This document shows, in pieces, positions 1 through 8,833 of a DNA stretch of 41,701 nucleotides (position 1 is its first letter; each line of letters begins with the position of its first letter). Under the pieces are notes generated by a model, which did not search any database, was not told the origin of the DNA, and worked only from the letters and a program-made list of their open reading frames with translations. The stretch is from Oligoflexia bacterium (lineage in GTDB: Bacteria; Bdellovibrionota; UBA1018), in contig JAMPXZ010000004.1 in NCBI GenBank assembly GCA_023700925.1, positions 1 to 41,701 of the forward strand, written 5' to 3'. Made by a program: the position numbers and the translations under genes.

Positions 1-1931
1 ATCAGGCCTTCGAGGACCGCCCGCGCCTTCTTCTTCAAGCCGCGCTTGTGATAAACCTCGCCGAGGTTGAAGCCGATGGCGTAGTCATTCGGCACGAGCG
101 CATAGGCTTTTTCGAGGAGTGCGGTGGCTTCCTCGAGCTTTTTAAGCCCAAGCTTGGCCAGTCCCCAGTTATAGAGAACCGAAGGGTGCGAAGGGAAGAA
201 AGGCCCGAACTGCTCGTAGAGCCGTTCCATCAGCGCGTAGTCGCCCTGCCGATAGGCGTAGAGGCTCAGCACGAAGCCCGCCCCGAGGTTGCCGGGAACC
301 TTCCGGACGTAAGCCTCGAGTACCTGGCGGGCCGCGGCCAGATTGCCCTGCTTGTCGAGCTGATCGGCCTCGAGCACCTCGCGAACCGGACCGAGGTGGC
401 GGAGCAGAAGCGCGCCCTCGTGCGAGCGGCACCGCAGGAGCAGGTCAAAGAGGGAAGACCCGCAGCCCGTGGCCACGGCTTCGACCGTAAAGCGGGAATC
501 CAGCGGCGCGTTCCAGCTCGCCACCATCGTCTGCCCCGCGGGGCCCTGACCGAGCTCATCGAGGCTCGCGAGCGTCCGCCGCGAGTCAAAGGGTTTCTGG
601 CCCGGCTTGTAGGCATAAGGCAGGAAGCCCGGCGCCAGCGCCAGCGTACTCCCCGCGTACCTCTCCTCGACCGCGCGATAGAGCTGGTCGATCGCCGTGG
701 TCATGCGGCCCATGTCCCTGCGGTACTGAAAGCCGTGGTAAAGATGCACCCCGCACTGGGCGGCCACGAGAACCATCAACGCCGGCTTGAGCCAGCGCAC
801 CTTGGCAAATTCGCGGATCGCGCTTTGTCCGATCAGCGCGAGCAGGATGGTCGCAGGCACGAGCGGCATCACGGTATAGCGGAGCTGAAAGGCGTGGCTC
901 TGGGGCGCCAGCAGTCCGCACGCGAGCAGCATCGCGGCCAGCCAGATCCCGAGGAGCGCCCAGTCCTCGGCCGGCACCGGGGTTTCACCGCGGACCGAGG
1001 CGCGCGTGCGCCTCGCGAAAAGCTCGGGCCGCAGGCGCGCGAGCCCGCGATAGGCCCCGTAACCCAGAGCCGCGATCACCAGGAGGCCTCCCACGGCTCC
1101 GAGCACCGAGAGCGGCGCGCGCTGGAAGCTCAAGACGTCGCCGAGCAGGAAGTCCACGACGCGCCCGGGACTGAACGGCGCGTAGGTCCAGCCCTGATAC
1201 CCCGTCGCACCCGGGATGAACGGAGGCCGGCTCTTGAAGAGCTCCAGCGACCAGGGCAGCGTGGCGAGGAACGAGGCCGAAAGCGGCCAGACGTAGCGCT
1301 TGAAGTTCTCCTTGCGGAAGAGGTACAGCCAGACGAGAAGAATCAGCGGCAGCAGCCGGACCTCGCCTTTGATCTTGGTGCCGACGTACACGGCGAGAAA
1401 GAACAGGATGCTGAAACGCGCGAAGGCCACCGGATCGCGCCGTCCCTGGGGCGCGGCCAGCACGGGGAACGACCAGAGCAGCAGCAGAACCATCACGAGC
1501 TGCGAGTAGATCGCGAAATCCGAGTGCCACACCAGCGTCGCGACCGAGGTCCCGCTGAGCGCGAAGAGCGCGAGCGCGAGGTAGGCCACGCCGCGCTCGA
1601 CTCCGTGCCGCTTCATCGCGTGGAAGAGGGCGCCGCCCAGGGCCCCGAAGGCCACTGATTTCACAAAAAAGTAGCCGGTCCCCCAGTAGCCGAAGATGCC
1701 GTGAAGGAGCTGGTAAAGAAGCACCTGGACCGGGCGATCCGAGTAGCCCCAGCCATGGGGCTCGCTGGTGAGCGGAGAGAGTATCCGGAGCAGGACCTCG
1801 AAAAAGCCCGCGCCCGCCTGCGCCAGCCAGATACCGTAGTCGTCGTCCCAGAGGGGCAGCCCGTGGGAAAAGAAGAACGCCACGGCGGCGATCGCCAGAC
1901 CAACCCGGATCTCTTCGCGGTAATTGCGCAT
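1..1931 (-). CDS. GT-C-like polytopic membrane protein with C-terminal TPR repeats (3' end outside window)
   Basis: The reading frame opens at ATG 1931 and has no stop before the left edge, so at least 643 residues are present and the C-terminus is missing. The N-terminal half has many hydrophobic segments. The first loop carries an acidic cluster (WDDDYG, about residues 27-32) like the catalytic loop of GT-C glycosyltransferases (PMT/ArnT type), which use polyprenyl-phosphate sugars. A soluble region follows, ending in helical repeats of TPR type (GLAKLGLKKLEEATALLEKA, then NDYAIGFNLGEVYHKRG). Membrane GT-C plus TPR is typical of O-mannosyltransferase-like proteins, but substrate and activity are not shown. 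It starts 38 nt downstream of the carboxylase-like gene on the same strand and may be co-transcribed with it. Confidence 0.75.
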   Translation of the reverse strand, partial: MRNYREEIRVGLAIAAVAFFFSHGLPLWDDDYGIWLAQAGAGFFEVLLRILSPLTSEPHGWGYSDRPVQVLLYQLLHGIFGYWGTGYFFVKSVAFGALGGALFHAMKRHGVERGVAYLALALFALSGTSVATLVWHSDFAIYSQLVMVLLLLWSFPVLAAPQGRRDPVAFARFSILFFLAVYVGTKIKGEVRLLPLILLVWLYLFRKENFKRYVWPLSASFLATLPWSLELFKSRPPFIPGATGYQGWTYAPFSPGRVVDFLLGDVLSFQRAPLSVLGAVGGLLVIAALGYGAYRGLARLRPELFARRTRASVRGETPVPAEDWALLGIWLAAMLLACGLLAPQSHAFQLRYTVMPLVPATILLALIGQSAIREFAKVRWLKPALMVLVAAQCGVHLYHGFQYRRDMGRMTTAIDQLYRAVEERYAGSTLALAPGFLPYAYKPGQKPFDSRRTLASLDELGQGPAGQTMVASWNAPLDSRFTVEAVATGCGSSLFDLLLRCRSHEGALLLRHLGPVREVLEADQLDKQGNLAAARQVLEAYVRKVPGNLGAGFVLSLYAYRQGDYALMERLYEQFGPFFPSHPSVLYNWGLAKLGLKKLEEATALLEKAYALVPNDYAIGFNLGEVYHKRGLKKKARAVLEGL

Positions 1932-1969
1932 GCAACCAGATTACCGCATCCGGCGGACGAAACAAGCAA

Positions 1970-3895
1970 TCAAGCCTTTACGGTGACCTCGAATTCGGCG
2001 AGCTCCTCGCCCGCGCGCACCGGGTCCTCGGCGGCCACTTTCCACCGCTGGATCCGGACGTCGACGGGCAAGGCGTGCGGGATGAGCATGCCCAGCGATT
2101 CGATGATCAGGAGCGGCTCGTGTGCCGGCACCCGCGCGCCGTCACGGAAGAGCACGGAGTGGACCCGGCCGGAGACCAGCGCGAGGACCCGCGGCTGGCG
2201 CTTGGTGCCCGGCCCCTGGGGCACGCGCCTCACGGGTAAGGTCCAGTTGCCGAGGCGGACGAGCCACTTGTCCTCGGTGACCGGATAAGCGCAGAGACGG
2301 AGCCGCTGACCGGCGGCGAGCTCCACCGTGCCTGACACTCCTTTTCGCGAGGACACCCCGCTCTCGGACCAGCTCTCCGGACCCCTGACCCAGCGGAACG
2401 CCGAGGGCTCGAGCTTGGCCCACTGATCGCCGACCGCCCAGCGGCAACCTTCGCTTCGGCCGAGCGCCGCGCAGGCTCCGGCCAGGACGGGAAGCATCGC
2501 CTCGGGAGGCCGGATGGCCGGAAGAAATTCCTCGTCCACGAAGCCCGCGTGAAAGATCCCCTCGCGCACCCAGGGGTGACTGAGCAGCTCCGCGACAAAA
2601 CGCTCATTGGTCTGCAGCGAGCCCGCGAACCAGACGTCCTGAAGTACCCCGCTGGCCAGGGTCAGCGCCTGCGCGCGTTCCTGCGCGCCGACCCAGAGCA
2701 GCCCGAGCAGCTCGTGCGAAACCTCCGCGCCGGCTTCCACGGCGGGATCCAGCTCGGCCTCACCCGACGGAAAGGACCAGCTCCGGCGCTCCCCGAGCTC
2801 GCGAAGCAGGCCCGGCTGCGGAAGCTGAAGCACGGGGTCCTCCGCGTAGAAGCGGATCGCGATTCCGTTCGCCCATTTGCGCGAGGGCCGGGGGGCCGGC
2901 AGCTCCTCGGGGCCCAGGCCCTCGGCGGCTGCCATCTGCCACGCGACCGCGTCCACCCCGGCGACGCGTTCCCACAGCGGAAACGACGTATCCAGCCGGG
3001 CCACGCCTCCGACCAGGAACGCGCGCGAACCATCGACGAGGAAGTCGAAGCTTCCGGCGCCGATGTAGCCCATGGATTCGGCGAGCTCCTGGGTCCAACG
3101 AGAAAGCTGTGTCTCCATCGCCGGATCGATCCCGAAGACCGGGCAGAACTCCACCATCTTGCGCTGCCGGCACTGAAGCGAGGCATCGATCATGGGGAAG
3201 AGCCGCAGCGCTCCGTCCACGAAGCGCACGAACGGCACCGAAACGAGCCGCGCGCCCTCGAGGTAGCGCTCGGCGAGCACCATGACCTCGCCGCAGTTCA
3301 TCCGGACCTGCTCCATCCACAGCGGCAGCTTGGATTCGAGCTGCTCGACATCGTGAACGACCAGGTGGCCGGCGCCAGGGCTTCCCTTGGCGGATTTCAG
3401 GATGATCGGAAACTGCTGCTGGGCCCGCGCCATGAGAAGCTCGATCTCGCGCACCGAGTGCAAGGGATCGGAGCTGATGAGCAGATGGGGAATATTGAGC
3501 CGCTCTCCCTGGATCAGCAGGGTGAGCGTGTTGGCGAAAAGCGTGAGCACCCGCGCCGGCGGCGAGATGACGCTGAAGCCGAGCTCCTGCCCGAGGGTGG
3601 CCAGCTCGGGTCGCTCGGCCCAGGCGCTGATCCCGGGATGCAAACACGGCGAAAGCTCGCCACAGGCCGAAGCGGGCGAACGCAGGAACGACAGGAGCGC
3701 CGAACGGAGCTTGGCCGGCGCGTCCGGCTCGGCGATCGACGGCAGCGAAAGGCCCAGCTCCTCCTGGAGCGAGGGCTCGTAGCCCAGCTCCCGCAGCTGC
3801 TCGCCGATCCGCCGGCCAGTGACCGGAGACCCGAGAACCAGGACTTTTCTGCAGTGGCGGGCTGAGCCCTGCGCCAGTTTCGGACGCATTCCCAT
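1970..3895 (-). CDS. Degenerate acyl-CoA carboxylase alpha-like protein (biotin carboxylase plus biotinyl-like domain), probable pseudoenzyme
   Basis: 641 residues with the full layout of an acyl-CoA carboxylase alpha subunit. The N-terminal biotin-carboxylase domain (about 16-125) includes CLHPGISAWAERPELA. The ATP-grasp region is about 130-330. The C-terminal biotin-carboxylase domain has the family's AEDP (351-354) and SLQTNERFVAEL (426-437). A biotinyl/lipoyl-like domain is at 567-636. Key residues are missing. The usual EMN metal/bicarbonate motif is VGG (295-297), the glycine-rich ATP loop is reduced to GSPGAG (171-176), and the biotinylation motif EAMKM is ESLGM (599-603), with Gly602 replacing the lysine. 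It therefore cannot carry biotin in the normal way and probably does not carboxylate. The frame is intact, which argues for a retained non-catalytic or altered role rather than decay. No carboxyltransferase gene is in view. Confidence 0.85.
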   Translation of the reverse strand: MGMRPKLAQGSARHCRKVLVLGSPVTGRRIGEQLRELGYEPSLQEELGLSLPSIAEPDAPAKLRSALLSFLRSPASACGELSPCLHPGISAWAERPELATLGQELGFSVISPPARVLTLFANTLTLLIQGERLNIPHLLISSDPLHSVREIELLMARAQQQFPIILKSAKGSPGAGHLVVHDVEQLESKLPLWMEQVRMNCGEVMVLAERYLEGARLVSVPFVRFVDGALRLFPMIDASLQCRQRKMVEFCPVFGIDPAMETQLSRWTQELAESMGYIGAGSFDFLVDGSRAFLVGGVARLDTSFPLWERVAGVDAVAWQMAAAEGLGPEELPAPRPSRKWANGIAIRFYAEDPVLQLPQPGLLRELGERRSWSFPSGEAELDPAVEAGAEVSHELLGLLWVGAQERAQALTLASGVLQDVWFAGSLQTNERFVAELLSHPWVREGIFHAGFVDEEFLPAIRPPEAMLPVLAGACAALGRSEGCRWAVGDQWAKLEPSAFRWVRGPESWSESGVSSRKGVSGTVELAAGQRLRLCAYPVTEDKWLVRLGNWTLPVRRVPQGPGTKRQPRVLALVSGRVHSVLFRDGARVPAHEPLLIIESLGMLIPHALPVDVRIQRWKVAAEDPVRAGEELAEFEVTVKA

Positions 3896-3979
3896 TAAGG
3901 CTATCCCAAGACGGCTCGCCGAGCAAAGGCTGCAAAGGCCGCGCTGGACAAACCCTCGCGGGTCTGTTCAGTTGGGGCC

Positions 3980-5272
3980 ATGAGGGTACCCGCAGCTCTT
4001 GCCAACGCCTTTGACGCCTCCTTCGAGAGCCTGATCGGTCGCTTCGCGGCCGAAAAGGAGCTCGTGCCTTCGGCCGAGTCGCTGCGCTCGCACCGGTTTC
4101 TCGCGCGCTCGGTCCTCCCGCACGTGACGAAGCTCTCGATGCTCTTCAACCGGCGTGACCCTGAGAAGCCTCACGGTCACGGTCGCGCGGCCGCGGACCT
4201 CGAGAGCGGCCCGAGCGGCCTGGCGCCCTACTGGAAAGAAAGCTCCAACCCCGAGAACCTGCGCCTGGCCTACTTTCTCTCGTTCATGCCGCCGAACCTC
4301 TTTCGCGTGGCCGCTGTCTGGTCGGAGCTGGGGCGGCTCGGATTTCGCTGGCGCCCTCGCGGGCCGCTCAGCGCGATCGAATTCGGCGCAGGCCCGGCCA
4401 CTGCGGCCTGCGGAATCGCGGCCGGCGAGCGCCACGCCGCTGTTGGGCTGCCCGCCGAGGCGACCTGGGCGCTCCTCGAACAGGACCGCGCGATGCTCGA
4501 GCTCGGAGTGGACTGGGCGGGCGCGTACTTCGCGGACCAGGGTTTCGCGGACTGGGGCACCCGGCCCTTTCACCGCAAGCTCTCGATCGAGCAGGGGCTG
4601 CTCCCGCGAAGCGCCCCCCGCTTTCAGCTCTGGCTGATGAGCTTCTTTCTCAACGAGCTGTCGCAGGACCCGGCGGTCATCGCGCGCGCGCTCCTGGACT
4701 CCTGGGAGCGGCACCTCGACGACGAAGGCATCGCGATCCTGATCGAGCCCGCGCTCAAAGCCGAATCCCGCAAGCTCCTCGAGCTGCGCCGCGAGCTTAT
4801 CGCCGAGGCCGCGCGCCGCAAGCTCGAGTGGTTCAAGCTGCTCCTGCCCTGTCTCGGACACCAGGCCTGCGGCGCCCTCGCCGCGACCGACGACTGGTGC
4901 CACGAGGAGGTGACCTGGTGGCGCCCGCCCTACCTGCGCGAGATCGACAAGCTCGCGGGCCTGGATCGCAAGACGCTTCCCTTCAGCTACCTCGTCGTCG
5001 CGCGCAGCACGCGCTCGCGCGAGGAGCTTCTGCCCGCGCTCGCCGGCACGACGCCGGGCGAACGCCAGCGTCTGGTGAGCCCCGCGCACTTCGAGGGCAA
5101 GGAGCAGGAGTTCTTCGTCTGCGGCGAAGAGGGCAAGCGTCGCGCGCGCTACCGCGCCCACGGAGAGGAAGATCCCGCCGCCGAGCTCGAGCGCGGCGAT
5201 GTGCTCCTCAAGCCCGAGCTGCGCGGGGATGTCAACGCCACGCGGATTTCGCGGATCGAGAAGCGGGTCTAA
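3980..5272 (+). CDS. Rsm22-family (METTL17-like) ribosome-associated methyltransferase-like protein
   Basis: 430 residues. A Rossmann SAM-binding motif (FGAGPATAACGI, about 135-146) is followed by the acidic post-motif region SFFLNELSQ (221-229) and IAILIEP (251-257). The C-terminal part has the Rsm22 signature: C291, C297 and the DWCHEE block with C307, then FSYLVVAR (335-342). In known members, cysteines in this area hold a metal or Fe-S centre, and the proteins assist small-ribosomal-subunit assembly, with disputed methyltransferase activity. Length fits the bacterial family. It is divergent from the carboxylase-like gene, with 84 nt between starts. Family assignment rests on motif resemblance. 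Confidence 0.72.
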   Translation: MRVPAALANAFDASFESLIGRFAAEKELVPSAESLRSHRFLARSVLPHVTKLSMLFNRRDPEKPHGHGRAAADLESGPSGLAPYWKESSNPENLRLAYFLSFMPPNLFRVAAVWSELGRLGFRWRPRGPLSAIEFGAGPATAACGIAAGERHAAVGLPAEATWALLEQDRAMLELGVDWAGAYFADQGFADWGTRPFHRKLSIEQGLLPRSAPRFQLWLMSFFLNELSQDPAVIARALLDSWERHLDDEGIAILIEPALKAESRKLLELRRELIAEAARRKLEWFKLLLPCLGHQACGALAATDDWCHEEVTWWRPPYLREIDKLAGLDRKTLPFSYLVVARSTRSREELLPALAGTTPGERQRLVSPAHFEGKEQEFFVCGEEGKRRARYRAHGEEDPAAELERGDVLLKPELRGDVNATRISRIEKRV

Positions 5273-5336
5273 CACCCGGTTTCCCCACACTTTCTCGCGC
5301 CTTGCCTTTCAGAAAGAACGCATTCAGAATAAAGAG

Positions 5337-6662
5337 ATGCGCAAAATCTCTTCGAAATCCGGGGTTCTTTTCGCTTTTGCCGCCTTGCTGATCACTACTC
5401 CCGCTCTGGCTCAGACACTCGGCAGTGAATTCGTGCGACTCGACCATGCGGTCGGCTCCGGGCTGTACCTCGAAGCCACCCGTCCCTTGAGGTTCGAACT
5501 CGGGGCTGAGCAGGAGTTTTATGTCCAAAACGGCAAGACCGTGACGAAGGACGGACTGGCGCAGAAGACTCCCTACTGCAAGGTGACCCTCGATTCCGCG
5601 ATCAGGAACGAGATCACTCACTTCTCCTTCAATGAAGGCCAACCCCTGCTTGTGATGCAGATCGCCCGCCCAAAGGGGCTACTCTCTCTCTTCGGCCGGG
5701 ACAACGGCCTCTCAATTTTTCAGATCCAGGCCGTTGGAACCTTCGAAGACGCCAAAGCGGTGATGAAAAAAGGAAGCACGACCCCCCCTGTCGACGCGGA
5801 ATCGCGGATCGGCATGCAAAGTCTTCAGTTCGACTGCGCGGAATTCCCTGCTTCCGCCTCGGTGGGGGATCTCCAAAAAACCCTCGGCGAGGAGAAATTT
5901 CGTCTGGTCCGGAAGGAGGCCAACGTGGATGTGCTCCTCATGCGCTCCTCCCTGTACAAAGAGCGGAAAGCCAAGGAAGCCGCTGCGAAGGCGGCCGAGA
6001 AAGAAAAGGCCGTAACCGAGGAACGCGCCGCCGCGGGTAAACGTGCTGATGCGTCGACCTCGTTGAAGAGTCTCGTCACCGGGGATTCAGTCTTCATCGA
6101 TGGCTCCCTCCTGGCCAAAGATCCCAAAGGACCTTACGCCGGTTCCGTTTTTCAAGGCGGTGACCGGATCGGGGCGATCGACAAACAAGGACAAATGTTT
6201 CAATACAAGGGAAAGAACCTGGATCTGCTCAAACCCTACTGCTCGCTTCTTCCCCAGCTCTTTCGGAGAGCTGAAGGAGACATCACGATCGGCAAGGGAC
6301 GCTACGATGTCAGCCGCATCGAGCTGAGAGACGAACACGGCGTCATGGCCATATTGAAAGGTACAGGCCCCGCGGCAAATGGCACTTCGCCGGAGATCGC
6401 CATAGTCTGCAGCAACGTCACAACCACGGCGGATATCGAAAAAGCCATCGGCCCTGCTTGGAACTTCTACGTCAAGGACGCCAAAGCCGCGATCGACTCT
6501 TCCCTGGAGCAGCTGGAGGCCGTTCCCGCGCTGACCCGGCCATCGTCCTCCGGCGATTCGAGCGTCGCGGAAACGAAGAGCAAGGACTTGAACGAACCCG
6601 CTGTCGGGGGTCCGCCCGCGCCCAGCGCGCCGGAGCCGGCTGCGGCGGGCGCCGCGAAGTAA
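5337..6662 (+). CDS. Secreted protein of unknown function
   Basis: The start at ATG 5337 is chosen because it gives a classic signal peptide (MRKIS, a hydrophobic stretch, then TTPALA-Q), while the longer upstream frame does not. The mature protein is about 415 residues. A Lys/Glu/Ala-rich segment (about 208-235) looks like a charged helix or coiled coil. It separates two regions that each resemble the other loosely: both contain a sequence ending in TPYCKV or KPYCSL followed by a description-like beta-rich stretch, suggesting an internal duplication. The C-terminus is a Pro/Ala-rich tail. Its GC content is a little lower than its neighbours. I do not recognise a family. Confidence 0.75.
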   Translation: MRKISSKSGVLFAFAALLITTPALAQTLGSEFVRLDHAVGSGLYLEATRPLRFELGAEQEFYVQNGKTVTKDGLAQKTPYCKVTLDSAIRNEITHFSFNEGQPLLVMQIARPKGLLSLFGRDNGLSIFQIQAVGTFEDAKAVMKKGSTTPPVDAESRIGMQSLQFDCAEFPASASVGDLQKTLGEEKFRLVRKEANVDVLLMRSSLYKERKAKEAAAKAAEKEKAVTEERAAAGKRADASTSLKSLVTGDSVFIDGSLLAKDPKGPYAGSVFQGGDRIGAIDKQGQMFQYKGKNLDLLKPYCSLLPQLFRRAEGDITIGKGRYDVSRIELRDEHGVMAILKGTGPAANGTSPEIAIVCSNVTTTADIEKAIGPAWNFYVKDAKAAIDSSLEQLEAVPALTRPSSSGDSSVAETKSKDLNEPAVGGPPAPSAPEPAAAGAAK

Positions 6663-6683
6663 CGCAATTACCCGGTCACCTCG

Positions 6684-6712
6684 CAGTATGTGACTAGATT
6701 TGTCCCATACTG
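6684..6712. promoter_or_regulatory. Inverted repeat CAGTATG / CATACTG
   Basis: A perfect 7-bp inverted repeat (6684-6690 and 6706-6712) with a 15-nt AT-rich spacer lies in the 123-nt space between the secreted-protein gene and the lipid kinase gene. It lacks the T-run of an intrinsic terminator. Together with the related palindrome at 6771-6780 it could be part of an operator. Function is inference. Confidence 0.3.
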
Positions 6713-6770
6713 ACTTTCGACGCCCAGAGGCCCTAGCTAAACCTCTCAACCATCCGGCACGACTGACCGA

Positions 6771-6780
6771 TCAGTACTGA
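6771..6780. promoter_or_regulatory. Palindrome TCAGTACTGA just upstream of the lipid operon
   Basis: A perfect 10-bp palindrome ends five nt before the ATG at 6786. It shares the CAGTA/TACTG core with the inverted repeat at 6684-6712. The position, over the presumed 5' leader of the DGK-SDR-reductase operon, fits an operator. A 10-bp palindrome can also arise by chance. Confidence 0.3.
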
Positions 6781-6785
6781 CGAGC

Positions 6786-7808
6786 ATGCGAGTCGATATT
6801 CTCATCAATCCGCGGGCCCGGTCCATCAACGGCCCGTTTCTCGAGCGTGAGCTGAGGAGCGCCTTGTTCCGGTGCGACCTGCGGTTTCACTCGCCCATGG
6901 AAATCGAGGAGACCCAGCAGCTGATCCGGCGGACCGCGCTCGAAGGGACGGACTTTTTCGTCGTCTGCGGGGGCGATGGGACGCTCAACGTCGCGATTCA
7001 TCCGCTGATGAAGCTTCAGCTCGAGACCGGCAAGCCGCCTCCCCCTCTTTGCGTCGTGCCTTCCGGCACGGCGAATGATTTCGCGACCGAGTTCAAGCTC
7101 TCGCGCCGCATCCGCAAGGCGGTGCGCGCGATTCTCGAGGGCGGCGTCAGAACAGTGGATATCCTGGAAATTTCCGCCGGCGCCCGGACGAGCTACATGA
7201 TCACGAACGGCGGCGTGGGAATCGCCTCGCAGACCGCCGAGGCGGCGAACCTCGTGCGCAGCTGGGTGCGAAGCAAGGCGGAGTCGCCCGAGACTCCGCT
7301 CGCGCTGCGCCCGTTCTTCAAGCTCGCGCGCACGGCGGTGCACGCGGCGGGCTCGCGGATCTACGAGCTGCTGCTCGTGAAGGAGCTCTCGCAATGGGAC
7401 ACGACGACCTGGGAAGTCGAGATCGATATCCCGGGACGCGCCCAATTCTCGACGAAAACACCTTTCATCCTCATCAACAACCAGCCCTCGCTCGCGGGCA
7501 AATTCCGCGTGGCGCCGTTCACTTCCAACGGCGACGGCACCTTCAACATCCTGATCGTCGAGGCCTCGGGGCTTCTTCCCCAGGTCAAGACGATCCTCGA
7601 CATCCGGATGGGCAAGATCCCGGACCTCGGCGAGTGCCCAAGCTTCGAAACCGACACGATCCGCCTGCGCGCGCTCGAGAGCTCCCGCCCCATGACGTTT
7701 TTCGGAGATGGTGAAATCCTGCTCTCGGATGCACGCCAGATCACGATCCGCTGCCTGCACCCCGGCCTGCCGATCGTGACCGGCGAGTGCGCGGAGGCGA
7801 CGGAATGA
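6786..7808 (+). CDS. Diacylglycerol/sphingoid-kinase-like lipid kinase (YegS/DgkB family)
   Basis: 340 residues, normal length for bacterial lipid kinases. The catalytic nucleotide-binding loop CGGDGTLN is at about 61-68, and VPSGTANDFA follows (about 90-99), as in the DAGK catalytic domain that phosphorylates a lipid hydroxyl with ATP. The two-domain fold continues to a beta-rich C-terminus ending with FFGDGE and a short tail. It is first in a three-gene operon: its TGA overlaps the next ATG (7805) as ATGA. The operon context suggests the substrate is a lipid handled by the SDR and acyl-ACP-reductase-like proteins. The exact substrate cannot be read from sequence. Confidence 0.85.
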   Translation: MRVDILINPRARSINGPFLERELRSALFRCDLRFHSPMEIEETQQLIRRTALEGTDFFVVCGGDGTLNVAIHPLMKLQLETGKPPPPLCVVPSGTANDFATEFKLSRRIRKAVRAILEGGVRTVDILEISAGARTSYMITNGGVGIASQTAEAANLVRSWVRSKAESPETPLALRPFFKLARTAVHAAGSRIYELLLVKELSQWDTTTWEVEIDIPGRAQFSTKTPFILINNQPSLAGKFRVAPFTSNGDGTFNILIVEASGLLPQVKTILDIRMGKIPDLGECPSFETDTIRLRALESSRPMTFFGDGEILLSDARQITIRCLHPGLPIVTGECAEATE

Positions 7809-8833
7809 GCGCACGCCCGAAACAGCCGAGATTTCTGGTTTCCGGCGGGACGGGCTTTCTCGGCAAGCACGTCGTGCCGCTCCTGCGGCAGCTCGGAGAG
7901 GTGACCTGTCTTTCGCGTTCCCGGCCCGACTGCCTCGCGGCCGACCTGACGGCCTGGGATGCAGGTCTGGAAGACCCGAAAACGCTCGAAGGGCGCTTTG
8001 ACGTCTTTCTCCACATGGCCGGGCTCTATGATCTCCGCGTCGGGCAGCTCCAGGCTTTTCAGCAGAACATCGGCGCCACGCATACGGCGCTGACCCTGGC
8101 CGAAAAAGCGAAGATTCCCCATTTCGTCCACATCAGCACGTTTGCCGTCGCGATCCGCAGCTCGTCCAAGGTGGTTCACCCGGACGAGATCAACTCCTCC
8201 CACGCGTTTCCGGATTTTTACTCGCTCTCCAAGGCACGCGCCGAGGAGCTGGTCCGTTCGCGCGGCGGAGCGTTCCGCTCAAAGTTGATCCTGCGCCTGG
8301 CCGCGCTCGTCGGCGACTCGCGCGAGGGGCGGATCGAGCGGATCGACGGCCCCTACCACTGCCCGGAGACGCTCCGGCCACTGAAGTCCCTGCTCCAGAA
8401 ACTGCCGGGGCCGCTTCCGCTACCCGGTCACGAAGGGCGCGGAGTGCCGATCGCGCCCGTGGACGCGGTCGCCGGGGCGATCGTGAAACTCTGCGAGCTG
8501 TCGCGCCAGCAGGACTGGTCAGGCACGCGCGCGTTCCATCTCACGCCGACTCGCGAGCTCACGGCCGCGCAGCTTTACCGAAGCACGCTCCGCTACCTGG
8601 GGCTCTCGCAGCGAGAGGTAAGGCTCGTGAGCGCCCTTCCGGATTACGTGCTCAAGGAGGCGTCCGCCCGGCTCGCCGGTCTTCCGCGCGAAGAGCTGGA
8701 GTACCTCCTGAACTCCCCGGCTCTCGATACGAGCGAGACGATCCAGCTGCTCGGCCGCGACTGGTGTCCCCAATTCGAAGCTTACGAAGGCGCGTTCTGG
8801 AAAGGATACAGCGACTATGTTTCGAATCGCTGA
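7805..8833 (+). CDS. Extended short-chain dehydrogenase/reductase (NAD-dependent epimerase/dehydratase family)
   Basis: About 342 residues from ATG 7805, chosen for its 4-nt overlap with the kinase gene. The dinucleotide-binding motif GGTGFLG is near the N-terminus, HISTFAV is in the usual substrate-edge position, and YSLSK supplies the catalytic Tyr and Lys of the extended SDRs. The C-terminal part is less conserved and would bind the substrate. It resembles 3-beta-hydroxysteroid-dehydrogenase/OleD-type enzymes acting on lipid-like molecules more than sugar epimerases, but that is a weak call. It overlaps the following reductase-like gene by 17 nt, so the three genes are very probably translated together. 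Confidence 0.82.
   Translation: MSARPKQPRFLVSGGTGFLGKHVVPLLRQLGEVTCLSRSRPDCLAADLTAWDAGLEDPKTLEGRFDVFLHMAGLYDLRVGQLQAFQQNIGATHTALTLAEKAKIPHFVHISTFAVAIRSSSKVVHPDEINSSHAFPDFYSLSKARAEELVRSRGGAFRSKLILRLAALVGDSREGRIERIDGPYHCPETLRPLKSLLQKLPGPLPLPGHEGRGVPIAPVDAVAGAIVKLCELSRQQDWSGTRAFHLTPTRELTAAQLYRSTLRYLGLSQREVRLVSALPDYVLKEASARLAGLPREELEYLLNSPALDTSETIQLLGRDWCPQFEAYEGAFWKGYSDYVSNR

Noticed and set aside
48-1658. Long plus-strand frame (536 codons) opposite the membrane protein
   Set aside because: Its composition (Arg/Glu-rich, no hydrophobic core) is that of an antisense shadow in GC-rich DNA, while the minus frame gives clear membrane helices and TPRs.
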